11,235 nucleotides of DNA. It comes from Gloeopeniophorella convolvens (taxonomy: Eukaryota; Basidiomycota; Agaricomycetes; Russulales). The stretch covers positions 1 to 11,235 of the forward strand of contig WTXD01000364.1 in NCBI GenBank assembly GCA_022496205.1. The letters run 5' to 3'. The position numbers and the translations under genes are program-made. Shown one piece after another: positions 1-9,818 of this stretch (position 1 is the first letter of the stretch; each line of letters starts with the position of its first letter). The notes under the pieces are model-generated. The model saw nothing but the letters and a program-made list of their open reading frames with translations. It did no database searches and was not told where the DNA came from.

Positions 1-600
1 CTTGGAGTAAAACGCCAATGAAACGCGCCGAATTGATTTACAGCTCGGAAATGCCGGTCTAGTCAATACACATCCACACCCTGATGAAATAGATGTTGAA
101 TTGCAAGATGTAGCATGCGGAAGGGCAGCGGAAGACAGAGGGAGATATTATTCGGTCAGAATGACCTCACCATGCATTTTCGATCGAAGTACGATTTGCG
201 ATCCGGTATTCAGATTCGTGGTGCTTCCGCGATCCAGATTGTGTTTGTAGTTTAAATTGAAGGCTCGAATGATGTGAGATCTGCATACCGCAAGTCCAAC
301 TGAACCGCTATCTCGGCGACTGACTTAATTGAACACCCTGGACGATCACGAGCTGCACTATTGGACCCAATGCGTGCGCGAGTTGGATTTATCGTGCCTT
401 TGAGACTCCCGAGTCTTTGCCAGTCAGTAACAAGGTTCGCGCACGTTCCAGCGGCATAGTTGGTAAGATTGGCTACACAATCCCACGGGTTGCAAACAAT
501 CGATCGTAAGGATATATTCCACAACGCCATCCGAGCATGATCAATGCGGGTACATGCGGTTAAGCATTTTGTAAGCAATCTCATAGGCCCTCAATTTCTC
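1..600. other. Intergenic, no gene recognised
   Basis: This stretch lies downstream of the esterase gene, whose stop codon is at 601-603 on the minus strand. The longest open frame here (minus strand, about 252-584) has no recognisable domain, signal peptide or splice continuation. It should contain the esterase 3' UTR and polyadenylation site, but I could not identify a clear AATAAA signal. I see no RNA gene and no long repeat. Confidence 0.6.
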
Positions 601-2055
601 TCACAGGCACTGCGAGTAGTAGGCTGTTTTGGAGATTGTAAGTACCTCACCCTAGAAATGTGAACGATAGCAGGATGCTCACCGCTGATGACCGTGCAGG
701 TAGTACCAGAAGCACAGACCGTCGGTCCGGCGAAGCCAATACCTGCGTAATGACCGGGTCAGCATCTTCGGAGACCCAACCTGCAAGCTGTACTGACCTC
801 CACACTGTGCCCAGTGTGCTGCAGTTCCGCCGGGAGGAGGGGCAGAGACGGTAGTGGTGCTCGTCGGGCCAGTGGAAGTGCTAGAGATGGTGGAGCTGCT
901 GCTGGGACCGGTGGGACCTGTGTTGCTGCACCCTGAGATCGGAACACCGCTGACCGCACCAGTGATCCCGAAGAAAGCAAGATCCACGGTCTCATGGACG
1001 GGGACGGTGTGGCCGACACCTGCAGCGGAGTAACCGATGACCTCGCAGCCGTACGTGGTGCGGGTGTAGCCGCTCTGGGGATCGTTCTGGTCTGTGGTCG
1101 TCGCGGTAGAGCTCACGCCGAGGACGTTGGTCCATTCGAGGATCTCCTGCCCGTAGTTAGGGTAGTAGAGGGTGGTGTCGCTAGTCGCATTGTCAAGGGG
1201 GGCGAATGATGGGGCTACTAAAAAGACGTACGCGGTCCCGTGCCATAGCATCATCTTGGGGCGGGGTCCGGTGTAGCCTGGGTATGCAGCGCGGACTTCA
1301 TCACCCTAGACGATGTGTCAGCGACCGTATGAGAGCATGTGCAGCTAATTATGTACCCATGCTTGAGCCGTCTTTGTAAGATCACCGTCTGTTATTCACG
1401 AGGTCAGACACGGCATATCGCCGATATACAAAAGCACTTACTAGCGCACTGGCTGTTCCAGTCACTGGCTCCCGCGAAGCATCCGAAGGGAACTCCTGAG
1501 TATGCAGACGCGGCTTGGAACAGGTTGGGGTATGAACCAGACATGACATTGGTCATCATGGCACCGGATGAGGTACCCGTAACGAAGACGTGGTTGGGGT
1601 CGACGCCGTACGTGCTGATAGCATATGTGATCATTGAGGCAATACCCTGAGAGTCCCCTCCACCGTTGTGCGTGAGCGTGGCGTTTGTGTTGACGTCGAA
1701 ACATTTGCCACTGCGGGGCGAGTCAGGATAGACGACGAGGTAGCCGTAGGTATCGGCAAGGGTAGCATATTGAGTGCCCGTGAAGTACGCCTGAGCACTA
1801 CCTTGGCAGTAGTGAATCTAGCATACGGTCGGATGAGACTATGCCAGTCGTTGAATCGGCTGAAAGACATACGGCAACGATTAAAGGGAGCGGGCTCGCG
1901 AGCTTGTTCGGCTTGTAAACGAACATGCCCACATTGTTGGGGTTGGTGCCGAAGTTCGTGACCTGGGTCAACCCGTTCTGTGCTGCTTGAACACCGGCAA
2001 TAGCAGCGATCAAGAGCGTAGCGGCAGCGGACTTGAGGCTGGAAAAGCTAACCAT
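601..2055 (-). CDS. Secreted CE1 carbohydrate esterase (acetyl xylan or feruloyl esterase) with C-terminal CBM1
   Basis: Predicted extracellular esterase that removes acetyl or feruloyl groups from xylan; which of the two cannot be decided by eye. Seven exons join in phase: 2055-1873, 1817-1442, 1388-1357, 1305-1232, 1180-798, 742-683 and 623-601, giving 376 aa. The start is the first ATG after an in-frame TGA. Residues 1-24 look like a signal peptide (cleavage near VQA/A). The catalytic domain spans about 28-306: an IHYC motif at 62-65, the nucleophile Ser144 in GTSSG, HGTAD at 219-223 with likely catalytic Asp223, and likely catalytic His279 in GVGHTVP. This matches the PHB-depolymerase-like esterase fold of fungal CE1 enzymes. 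A Ser/Thr/Pro/Gly-rich linker (about 309-341) leads to a CBM1 (343-376) with Cys348, 359, 365 and 375 and aromatic residues Trp345, Tyr371 and Tyr372 for cellulose binding. All introns are 51-59 nt GT-AG. The gene appears intact and is transcribed away from the ABC gene. Confidence 0.92.
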
Positions 2056-2104
2056 CTTCAAGGATCAGGAGTTCCTGTGGCATTCCACGCCGGGTTCCAT
2101 TGCT

Positions 2105-2112
2105 CTTTTATA
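2105..2112 (-). promoter_or_regulatory. TATA box of the CE1 esterase gene
   Basis: On the minus strand the sequence reads TATAAAAG, about 50 nt upstream of the esterase ATG at 2055. The motif is a strong match to a TATA box. Its distance implies a very short 5' UTR, which is plausible for a fungal hydrolase gene. I could not identify convincing binding sites for a xylanase activator or carbon-catabolite repressor. Confidence 0.6.
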
Positions 2113-2324
2113 TGTAGGAACGGATGAGAGGTTGTATTCATTTGGGACTTTGCCAGCGCAACCATCCACGGGCACCCGAGGATGTGGAGAACCTCGATAA
2201 CCCGTGATCACCGTTAAGCAGCAGCTGTCATAGTTCTTCGCGGTCCAGCACGGGCCGCGTTGTATAAGATGGGCTGGTGACTGCATCATGGCTCCAGTGA
2301 GAACGTTGGGGCTGAATTGTTGGC

Positions 2325-2356
2325 AAGCACAAGAATACCTTTGAAGCACAAGAATA
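2325..2356. repeat. Short imperfect tandem duplication
   Basis: The 13-mer AAGCACAAGAATA occurs at 2325-2337 and again at 2344-2356, a 19-bp period. It lies in the esterase upstream region, about 270-300 bp from the ATG. It may be a small replication-slippage duplication or a pair of protein-binding sites; nothing in the sequence decides between these. Confidence 0.6.
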
Positions 2357-3960
2357 TTGTCGACGCTTCCCCCATTCGCTACCTTGAGCGTCCCAGGATG
2401 CAGAACTTCGGAGGGGTTTCTTCCGGATTTGGACCGCGATTTTCGCGCTTAGCCGATTCGCGAACCGAGTTTCTCTGAACTGCGGAGCGCCGACTCCCGA
2501 GGCCCATCGAACCGGCTTTGGGGACCTGCTGAGTTCGTGACCATACTGAGAACCAGAAGTTACCCCTAAGCACTGCGACCGCATGGATCTTGAAGCTGTC
2601 CTTCAGCATGGCGCCATTGTTGGAGAATTGCGACCAGTCGCGTATTTCGGCCCCGAAACTCAAACTTGGAAGCCCGAATCGCCGCCCAGGGCGCCACGCG
2701 CCAAGGCTCGGTGCCGGCACCATGCACCACGTGGCACGGCACGCCTGGCGTCATCCTCTGAGTCTCTGACAGCGACCACGATCATGGATCCCATGCCTCT
2801 TCGCCGAGACACCTTGATGTGCTATGTAGGCGTGGGGCTGGTTCCACGCTTAGCCTCGATGGCCTGTGGAAGGATGGTCACTCCATGCTACACGCCGAAC
2901 CCAGTGTGCGCGCGTGGTGACCCTCCCAAGAACTGCCTTCAACTCCTGAGACACGACCTTCACGTCCTGTTGAGTTTGCCAAGATAGTTCCCCCTGACAC
3001 TAAACAGCTCACTATCTCCAATATCGCAAATTCAGGTACCTTTTTGATAGTAGGTCTCGCCCGTTGTACATGTTCAGGCATTGAGCACCTTGAACCCTGA
3101 ACCCACTACTACAGTGCCAACCCACTGTATTCCTGGCCGCCTCTCCGGGGGCTATCTATGCGAGGGAGCACCAAACACACACACCCTTGAGCACGCCGCT
3201 GACTCCAGGTTTGCTTGCTTCTGAAAAAATTCCTATAAGATGGAGTCCGCATGCAGTCACTTCGCACACATCGGGGACCGATGTCTGTTTCGAAAGCAGA
3301 CACCAGTACCGAGTTCTGCTTCGTGGACAAGACTTCGGCTTTGAAAATGCGGACATTTTTCATCACCTCGCGCCGCTAGAATGGAAGTGGCACATGGTCC
3401 TCGAGAAGTTTTAAGGCCTCTCTTTTGAATTCGGAAAGCTGCAACATGCCCACTTGAGGAGCACTTGTCGAGTTCAATGACCCTCGCCGATTCGATCCAT
3501 GAACACCACGATGAACAATTGATCTTACAGTAAGTCCTCCAAGCAAGCATACGGTGGCAGGTGTTCATTGACTTATGTAGCGATGAATTAGCGCTTAATT
3601 GCTTGGGCGGGCTTACTTTGAAAGATTCCGCGCTGCATACCAGTGACTGGTGACCCACCTACACTCCATCTCACAACCTTAATTTTTACTCTCCGTATGT
3701 CGTGCTGGCACTTCCTTCCACGACAACACATATCATTTGATTTCCTTTCGTGCGCTACCTCGTTGTCGCTCGGCCCTTGGGGACCACCCATCCCTGATCG
3801 GTCCTAATAGTCACTTCTGTTCAAGGGCGCCTCTGTCGTTTCATTACGGTCGCCGCGGTACTAGGTTCTACCTGCGTGGGCGTTGCAGGCTCGGTCACGA
3901 TGCGGTCAAGTCTTTTAAAGCGTGCTCGAAACGGCCCTGGAGGGATCACACCAGGGAGTC

Positions 3961-6674
3961 ATGCAGATGTTTCCTTCGAACTCGACACTCTCAGAGCATC
4001 TCAGCGACCACGCCAAGTCGGACAGGAGTAAACGTCCGGATGACTTGGATCTCCCTACAGGCTTCAGACACCATGCCTTTGGCATATGGGACCTATACGT
4101 CGAGGTGCCCCTCATCAAGTGGCGTCTCCCTCTACTCCCCAACACTGCAGACCGCACGCAGTTACTGAACAACCTGCAATACTTGGTCATGGCCGTACGC
4201 GATCTGAGCAGTCCAGTGCTCTTTTCTCGCTTGGCTGTGTCGTCTGCGCTTTCTCTTTCGCCGGCAATCTCGCTCTGGTGAGTAGTTATCACAGTCGGCT
4301 TCTCATCCTAATGGAGGTCTAGGTTCACTGGGAATTTCTTACGAGTGGTGAGGCATTTTCCCCCCACTGTAATGCTCCCATTAGAACCCTCGCATAGGTA
4401 CAGGATGTCAGCAGGGGGAAAGAATTGGACAAGACCAAAGTCGTACTGCTCGCATGTGGACGCGTAGCTTGCTCCCTGGCGCATTGCTTGCTTGAAAGAG
4501 CGGATGGTTGGTTGTACCTTGCCTTCGACGACTTTGTCAAGCGCTACTATGCACAATACGCCTTCGAGCATATCGCGCGGGTTGATCTGCCCACATTCAT
4601 GGACCCCCTAGTGTCCCAGCAGTTGAATGCTGTATCGCTCAGATACGGCTTTTGCTCAGTGGGACGCACCATTGACAACCTCTTGCGAAGCGGATGCAAC
4701 GTTTTTGTTTTGTTCGCGCAAGTTAGCGTCCTCCTTACCATCCTACACGAACAGCGGATCGGCGTCGTACTCAGCCTTGCGACATGTTTCTGCCATCTCG
4801 TGATCTGTATCCTGTCTCAAAAGGAGATCTCCCACAGCAATTTAGACGGCCTGTGTCAGTTGCTCCGACATAAGCCCTACTCTATTCTAATATAGCTTTC
4901 AGCCTATGCTGCGACTACTCGGAACCAGGATTATATCAAGTCAGAAGGACTCAAGCAGCTCGTCAGTGATGGAGAACACCGGCAAGAGATCGTCGCTGGC
5001 GGCCTCGGCCAATACCTTACCAATCGTGCGTCAGGTTAGGCTTTCACGCTAACGTCCACTTATCTCGTCTTCTAGACTTCCTCGAACTCAACGCGCGGCT
5101 CGGGAATCGCGGAGGCGAATTTTGGAGCCATTTTTTGCAGAACCAACGCCAAATGAACAGCACCCTTCACATGCTCAAATGGGTGGCTGGGGAATTGCCC
5201 GAGGTGAACTTCAGTTATTTCAGTGCTGCGGATCCGCCTGACGCTCGAAGATCATCTTCACAATCATCATAGTCCAGAACCTTGGTGACCTACCGATGGC
5301 CCTGGCTACGTTCACCCTTGTTCAGGCCACGGCCAAAAACCTCAGGTTCAACCTGAGCTCTATCTTCCAGCAATCTGGTGATATTGCAAATCAGTTGGCC
5401 AACCTGCGCTCGATCTACGCCATACGGGACATCAAAAACAAAGTGCCAGATGGAACCTTAGGTCTCCGTGACGGTCTCGTGGATGGTGGAGGGATAAGTC
5501 TAGAATTTGTGTATGGTTCTAATTCTCAAGACGCCCAATTGCCGCTCACAGTCATTTAGGAATGTATCCTTCCGATACCCTGGAAGCGATAGCTACGCAT
5601 TGCGCGATGTGTCCTTCCGAGTCTCGCGCGGTCACTTATGTGTAAGTCATTTGGGGGCTAGGTAATATCCCCCCCTTGGCCACTCATTGGGAATACTAGG
5701 TGATTGTGGGCTCCAATGGCTCCGGAAAGAGTACAATCCTGAAATTGGTAGCGCGTATCTACGATGCAACTGAGGGCACCATCTTGATCAATGGACGAAA
5801 CATCCGCGAGCTCAAATTAGGCGATTTGCGTCGCTCCATTGCAGTATTATTCCAAGACTACACACTTTTCCCGTTGTCGGTCAGTCTCATTGGACTGTTC
5901 ACTTGACGCTCGCCGCTAAGGTGTAGCTCGTAGATTAAAGACAATATCGCGTTCGGAGACACAAGGCACGCCACGGACACCGGGCTTATCCGCAAGGCAG
6001 CGCGTCTTGGGGGCGCAGACGTTGTAATCAAGCGCTTGCCTGAGAAGTGGGACACATACCTTTCCCGTCCGGACTCCGTCCACAATGTCATCCGCATCCA
6101 GCGCGAAGACAAGACTGGAGAGATCGACCGCACCCTCCGCCAGATGACGGGTATGCAACCCCCACAAGGGCTGAGCGGTGGGGAGCAGCAACGGATAGCC
6201 GTGTACGTACTCTCCCCCCTCAGAAGTGGACGAGTACGACCCCATATGCAGTGCGCGCACCTTTATGCGCACACTTGCAACAGATTCCTCTGTGGGGCTC
6301 CTCCTCTTCGATGAACCAAGCGCAGCTCTTGATCCTGTTGCAGAACACGGTATGCTTCTCAACATCTACGCTTGTCAGTGCACTTATATCCCCTTATTTT
6401 ACTAGACTTATTTTCCCGACTTCACGAATCGCGTGGCAATAGGACGATGATATTCTCATCTCATCGCTTTGGGAAGCTAACGAAGCATGCAGACGTCATC
6501 ATGTACGTATTGGGTTTTAGTTGACTAGGTGCTATAGCTGGTGCTGATTCAACTTCCGAACTTAGGTACATGAACGAATCGGCAGTTGTGGAAATCGGCA
6601 CGCACGAGAGGTTGATGGAAGCTCAGGGCGCTTACGCGCGCCTGTGGCGGTTGCAGGCTGAGGCGTTCAAGTGA
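3961..6674 (+). CDS. Fungal ABC half-transporter (membrane domain plus nucleotide-binding domain), ABC-B-like
   Basis: Predicted ATP-driven membrane exporter subunit of unknown substrate; as a half-transporter it should dimerise. Twelve exons join in phase: 3961-4277, 4323-4347, 4398-4854, 4903-5025, 5076-5203, 5251-5510, 5560-5641, 5700-5879, 5934-6202, 6252-6349, 6406-6502 and 6566-6674, giving 714 aa. ATG 3961 is the first after an in-frame TAA at 3916-3918. The N-terminal region carries LDLPTGFRH (29-37) and [10 protein letters not shown] (55-64), like remembered basidiomycete relatives. Hydrophobic segments lie near 86-107, 212-230, 235-255 and 351-372. The nucleotide-binding domain has A-loop Tyr443, Walker [10 protein letters not shown] (468-476), Q-loop Gln516, signature LSGGE (604-608), Walker B LLLFDE with catalytic Glu635, D-loop SAALD (637-641) and switch His666, so ATPase activity is expected. 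The Q-loop to signature distance is unusually long. Introns are 45-63 nt GT-AG; exon 2 has only 25 nt. Confidence is high for the domain, lower for the exact start and the exon 4 end. Confidence 0.9.
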
Positions 6675-7345
6675 TACCGACTTGCTTGAGGAGCCTAATT
6701 TCCAACGCAGATACGAATCAATGCCTCATACCTACTTAAATGACCGTGTTGTTTTCTCTCTTTCTGTCGACCATAGCTTGAAAGGGTTTTCTCAGTCAGT
6801 TTCTATACTAAGGATAGGAATCGATGTAGCACCCGTCATCGTTAACCTCGACTGTCTCAGAACGGAAACAACAATTTACTCGAAATTTCCCCGCTATGAA
6901 GACTCCGACGTTCGTAATGAGAGTAACTGTTTGATGAGAATAACTCGTATTCGCTTGTGAGGTAGAGTATGATTTGGGTTTCCTGTTAACGCCAACGTCT
7001 TGTAAAATGTTTTGGGAATGTGGATGTGTCGTATCGAAGTATTGAAGCTTATAGTATAAGATAAAGGTAGCATAAGATCGCCACCGAAGACTCATGGAGG
7101 TATAGTAGTTGGTATATATGTATGCGGGTATACGTATGCGATAACTACCACATGCAGTAGAACGACTAGGGTAAACTAAGAGGGCGATGCGTACCACAAA
7201 AATTTCTGGACTGCTCGACTTAATTTGAGTTTTCTTGGATTTGTCCTCGTCACTTTTCATGACACGTGGGTGTCGCTGCGTCGTACGACTGGGTATGATG
7301 TGCATGAACCTCCGCCATACTTAACGCTACCAAAGTATTTCATCA
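6675..7345. other. Convergent intergenic spacer, AT-richer, no gene recognised
   Basis: This spacer separates the 3' ends of the plus-strand ABC gene and the minus-strand coiled-coil gene. It is visibly richer in A and T than the flanking coding DNA. Open frames on both strands (plus 6682-6960, minus 6808-7305) overlap each other and lack motifs. It should contain the 3' UTRs and polyadenylation sites of both genes. Apart from the alternating purine-pyrimidine tract at 7111-7140 I see no structured element. Confidence 0.6.
7111..7140. repeat. Alternating purine-pyrimidine tract with repeated GTATGCG
   Basis: The tract is mostly alternating purine and pyrimidine, with GTATGCG at 7120-7126 and 7134-7140 (14-bp spacing) and palindromic GTATAC and TACGTA between or overlapping them. 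It is flanked by the short inverted pair GTAGTT (7105-7110) and AACTAC (7143-7148). Such tracts can adopt unusual DNA structure. It lies in the convergent spacer, and no function can be assigned. Confidence 0.45.
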
Positions 7346-9818
7346 TCAGTTAGGTAAGAATATTCGACGTACAGGGAGACTTACTGCCAAGCGGGCGTGA
7401 GACACGAGGGTGTCTGTGCTATCAACGACTGGCGGAGCTTGGCGTCGATGGGACGGAATGTTGATGCCTTGAGGCACCGTACCCTGCTTCTTCTTCCATG
7501 ATTCGCCAACACTCAGGGCCCGATGGTCCTTCCGACGTGGAGAAGGAGCCCGCAGGCGCGGAGACGAAATGTCAGACGACGTGAGACTCGAAGTAGAACG
7601 CGCAGGAGGGGAAGGTAGTGCTCCAGGAGGCGTCAATGCAAACATAAGCGAAAGTGTTGATTCAGATGCGACCAGGCCATCGGTCGCCATTGCGCTGCCT
7701 AGGCGGCTGACAGCAGTCAGCCGACCCCGAGAGGGCGTCACCCGTACGATGGAGGCACAAGCCCTGGCCAGCCCGCCACGGCCCGACGACATCCGGGATG
7801 ACGAGGAGTTAACTGTCGACCCAGCGCAGGTGACGGTGACCATAGGGAGGAGTGACCCGGGCTTAAACCTCGGAGGTGGATCGTCGGAAATACACCCCCA
7901 GGACGATGATGATGGAAGGTGAATATCCGGAATGTACTCAAGGGACGGCGATGCTTCCATTGTGAAGCTGGAATCGCTCTTGCCATCGTACTCGTCGGGC
8001 TGAACCTCACCCCGACACCTGCTGATCACCGGCGTCAATGAGAGCAGGGGATGTCGGGTGCAGAAAAGGCTGACCACGATCTGAACTGCCCGCTCTATTG
8101 CTCGCGGCCTCTTCGAGGGTCTTGACCCGCTCCTCCAGCGCCAGCTTCAAGAGCATCATCTGCGACAGTCGCATGTCGACCGCGTCTTGCTCCGCCTTGA
8201 CCGCGTCGATCTCCTTCGCCCGCGCCTCGCATACCGCCTCCGCGTCGTTCCACTGAACCCGCATCTCCTCCGTCGTCTTTGTGACCGCCTTCAGTGCCGT
8301 CCGGGACTCGGACAGAGTCGCCTCGAGCTGTGTCACCCGAGCTGCCATCTCGTCGCGCCCAGCCTTGGCCGCCTCTGCCTGCTGCCGTAGGGTACCCACC
8401 TCATTGCCGAGGGTGACGTTCATCGCAAGCGACTTGACCAGCTCGACCTTCTGCGCAGATGTGTACTCCAATTGACGACGCTGGATCTCAACAACGGCCT
8501 CCGTCGCGAGCATCTTCCTCTGCTGCGCCAGGAGACGCTCCTCGGCTTGTGCACACGCCAGCTGCTCCCGCACGATCTGCTCTCGCAGCTCGCCGATCAT
8601 CTTGACATGTGACACCATCGAGTCTGCCATTCCGCATGAGTCTGCAACCCCCGGGACCGGGTACGTCGGGTTCCTCTGACGGGACGCGGATACGGGCACG
8701 CCGCCGACCAAGAACGGATCATCGGGGGTAGCAGCGGAAGCAACGGGCGAGGCCAGGCAGAGCAGGATCCCGTCGCACGGCCCAGACGAGGCCTTCGGTG
8801 ACGCGACGCCGCGGTGGCCGCTCGTGAACTCGCCGATCGACATGTCCGGCGACCGCGACCGCGCCTGCGTCCGTGGCGCTGACAGTTCCCGATCGCCCTT
8901 CGTCAGCCTCCCAAGCCATTCGAACACAGGCGGGGACCGGGCCGGCATAGAGTCGGGCGAGTCAGCCTCAGGCTCGGACGGCGGTTGCCAGGCTTCGACG
9001 TCCGCAAAGTCGATCGGGTCGGGCAGGCTCTGGAATCGTGCGATCTCGTCCTCGGCCTCCTCGAGCTGCTCCAGGACTTCGAGCACCTCCCGATTGAGCG
9101 TGCGGATGGTCATGTCCCGCTCGCCGATGATGACTGCCTGCGACTCGAGTTGCTCCTTGACCTCCCGCGCGCTCTTGTACACCGCTGCGAGCTCCTTGCG
9201 TAGACCGAGTGCTGTCTGATCCGCGTCGACGGTCCTGATCTCGGCCTCCTCCGCCATCGCCTTCCAGTGCCGTCCATTCTGAGTCCACGTGTCTAGCTCG
9301 CATTGAAGAGTCTCTCGCTCCTTGCCAGCCGCCTCCTCCGAGGCACTGAGGGCGGCCTGGGCATCGGAGATGAGCGCGTTCTTGGCATCGAGAGATTTGC
9401 AGAGCTGCTGTTCACGAGCATGCGCCGAATCGAGATTGAGCACCATCATGGAATATGCGATGTTGAATTCGGCCACAAGTGTCGACATGCGGTCCTCGAC
9501 TCTGGCCACCTCTTGGCTGTAGGCGTATGCTTCGAGTTCATGCTGCCTTCCCGACACGATGGCCTCTTCAAGTGCCGATTCCGTGTCCTCGAGCTGACCT
9601 TCGAGCTCGGCGATGAGATTGGACTGTATGCGGATGTCTCTGCCCTGATCGAGCGCGACGCTGCTGAGTGCACGGCTCTCCGCGTACAGGGACTCGATCC
9701 GCGCGTTGCCCTGCTCGATCTGCTGAAGCGCGATGTCGAGTGCGCTGCGTTTCTCGATGAGCTCGGCATCTTTGAGTTTGATCTGTGCTTCCGTGTCAGC
9801 ACCGGAAAGGAAAGCCAT
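7346..9818 (-). CDS. Large coiled-coil protein, function unknown
   Basis: I do not recognise the family. The first exon (9818 down to 8011) is open for about 602 codons. ATG 9818 is the first in frame after a TGA. Residues 1 to about 270 are a charged Leu/Glu/Gln/Ala-rich coiled coil, rich in patterns such as EQLEEAEDEIARF. A Ser/Pro-rich, probably disordered linker of about 130 residues follows (PSEPEADSPDS, RSRSPD), then a second coiled coil of about 175 residues (about 400-575). No signal peptide, membrane segment or catalytic motif is visible. Without splicing the protein ends after DQQVSG at a TGA (8009-8007), giving 603 aa. A GTGAGG donor at 8010 and a CCAG acceptor ending at 7968 (43-nt intron) would join in phase to a second open frame, 7967-7346. 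This adds a Ser/Pro/Arg-rich tail and gives about 809 aa. That frame ends close to where GC content drops, which supports the join. The pattern suggests a scaffold, cytoskeletal or trafficking protein, but this is inference. Confidence 0.7.
7968..8010 (-). other. Proposed 43-nt intron near the 3' end of the coiled-coil gene
   Basis: Read on the minus strand, the segment starts GTGAGG at 8010 and ends TTCCAG at 7968. Removing it keeps the frame (GG plus C makes Gly) and bypasses the TGA at 8009-8007, linking DQQVSG to FTMEASPS. It is slightly shorter than the other introns here, and its branch site (CCGAC-like) is weak. If it is not spliced, the product is 603 aa. Confidence 0.45.

Larger units (their letters stand above)
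2056..3960. other. Divergent intergenic region, no gene recognised
   Basis: About 1.9 kb separates the divergent esterase and ABC-transporter start codons. Open frames up to about 134 codons occur on both strands (for example plus 2583-2987 and minus 3257-3658), but they overlap one another. They show no recognisable motif, signal peptide or consistent splice continuation. The left end carries the esterase TATA box and a small direct repeat; the right end must carry the ABC-gene promoter, where I found no clear TATA or CCAAT element. It could hold a species-specific small gene, an ncRNA or a decayed mobile element. No terminal inverted repeats or transposase motifs were seen. Confidence 0.5.

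Noticed and set aside
601..2055. Esterase gene as a frameshifted pseudogene
   Set aside because: The catalytic parts fall in different frames, but every break coincides with a GT-AG intron of 51-59 nt. The spliced 376-aa product has all motifs and a complete CBM1.
2583..2987. 134-codon plus-strand open frame in the spacer
   Set aside because: Composition is unremarkable and there are no domain motifs. Overlapping frames of similar length occur on the other strand, and no supportive splice sites were seen.
3175..3184. AC dinucleotide microsatellite
   Set aside because: Only five copies, within chance expectation for a window of this size.
5204..5289. In-frame stop after the Ser-rich stretch following LPEV as the true end of a truncated transporter
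   Set aside because: A 47-nt intron (5204-5250) with a CTGAC branch-like site removes the stop path and restores family-like sequence (LPE followed by [10 protein letters not shown]).
3961..6674. ABC transporter as a decayed pseudogene with several frameshifts and stops
   Set aside because: All frame changes are explained by eleven short GT-AG introns with consistent phases. Walker A, signature, Walker B and switch His are intact.
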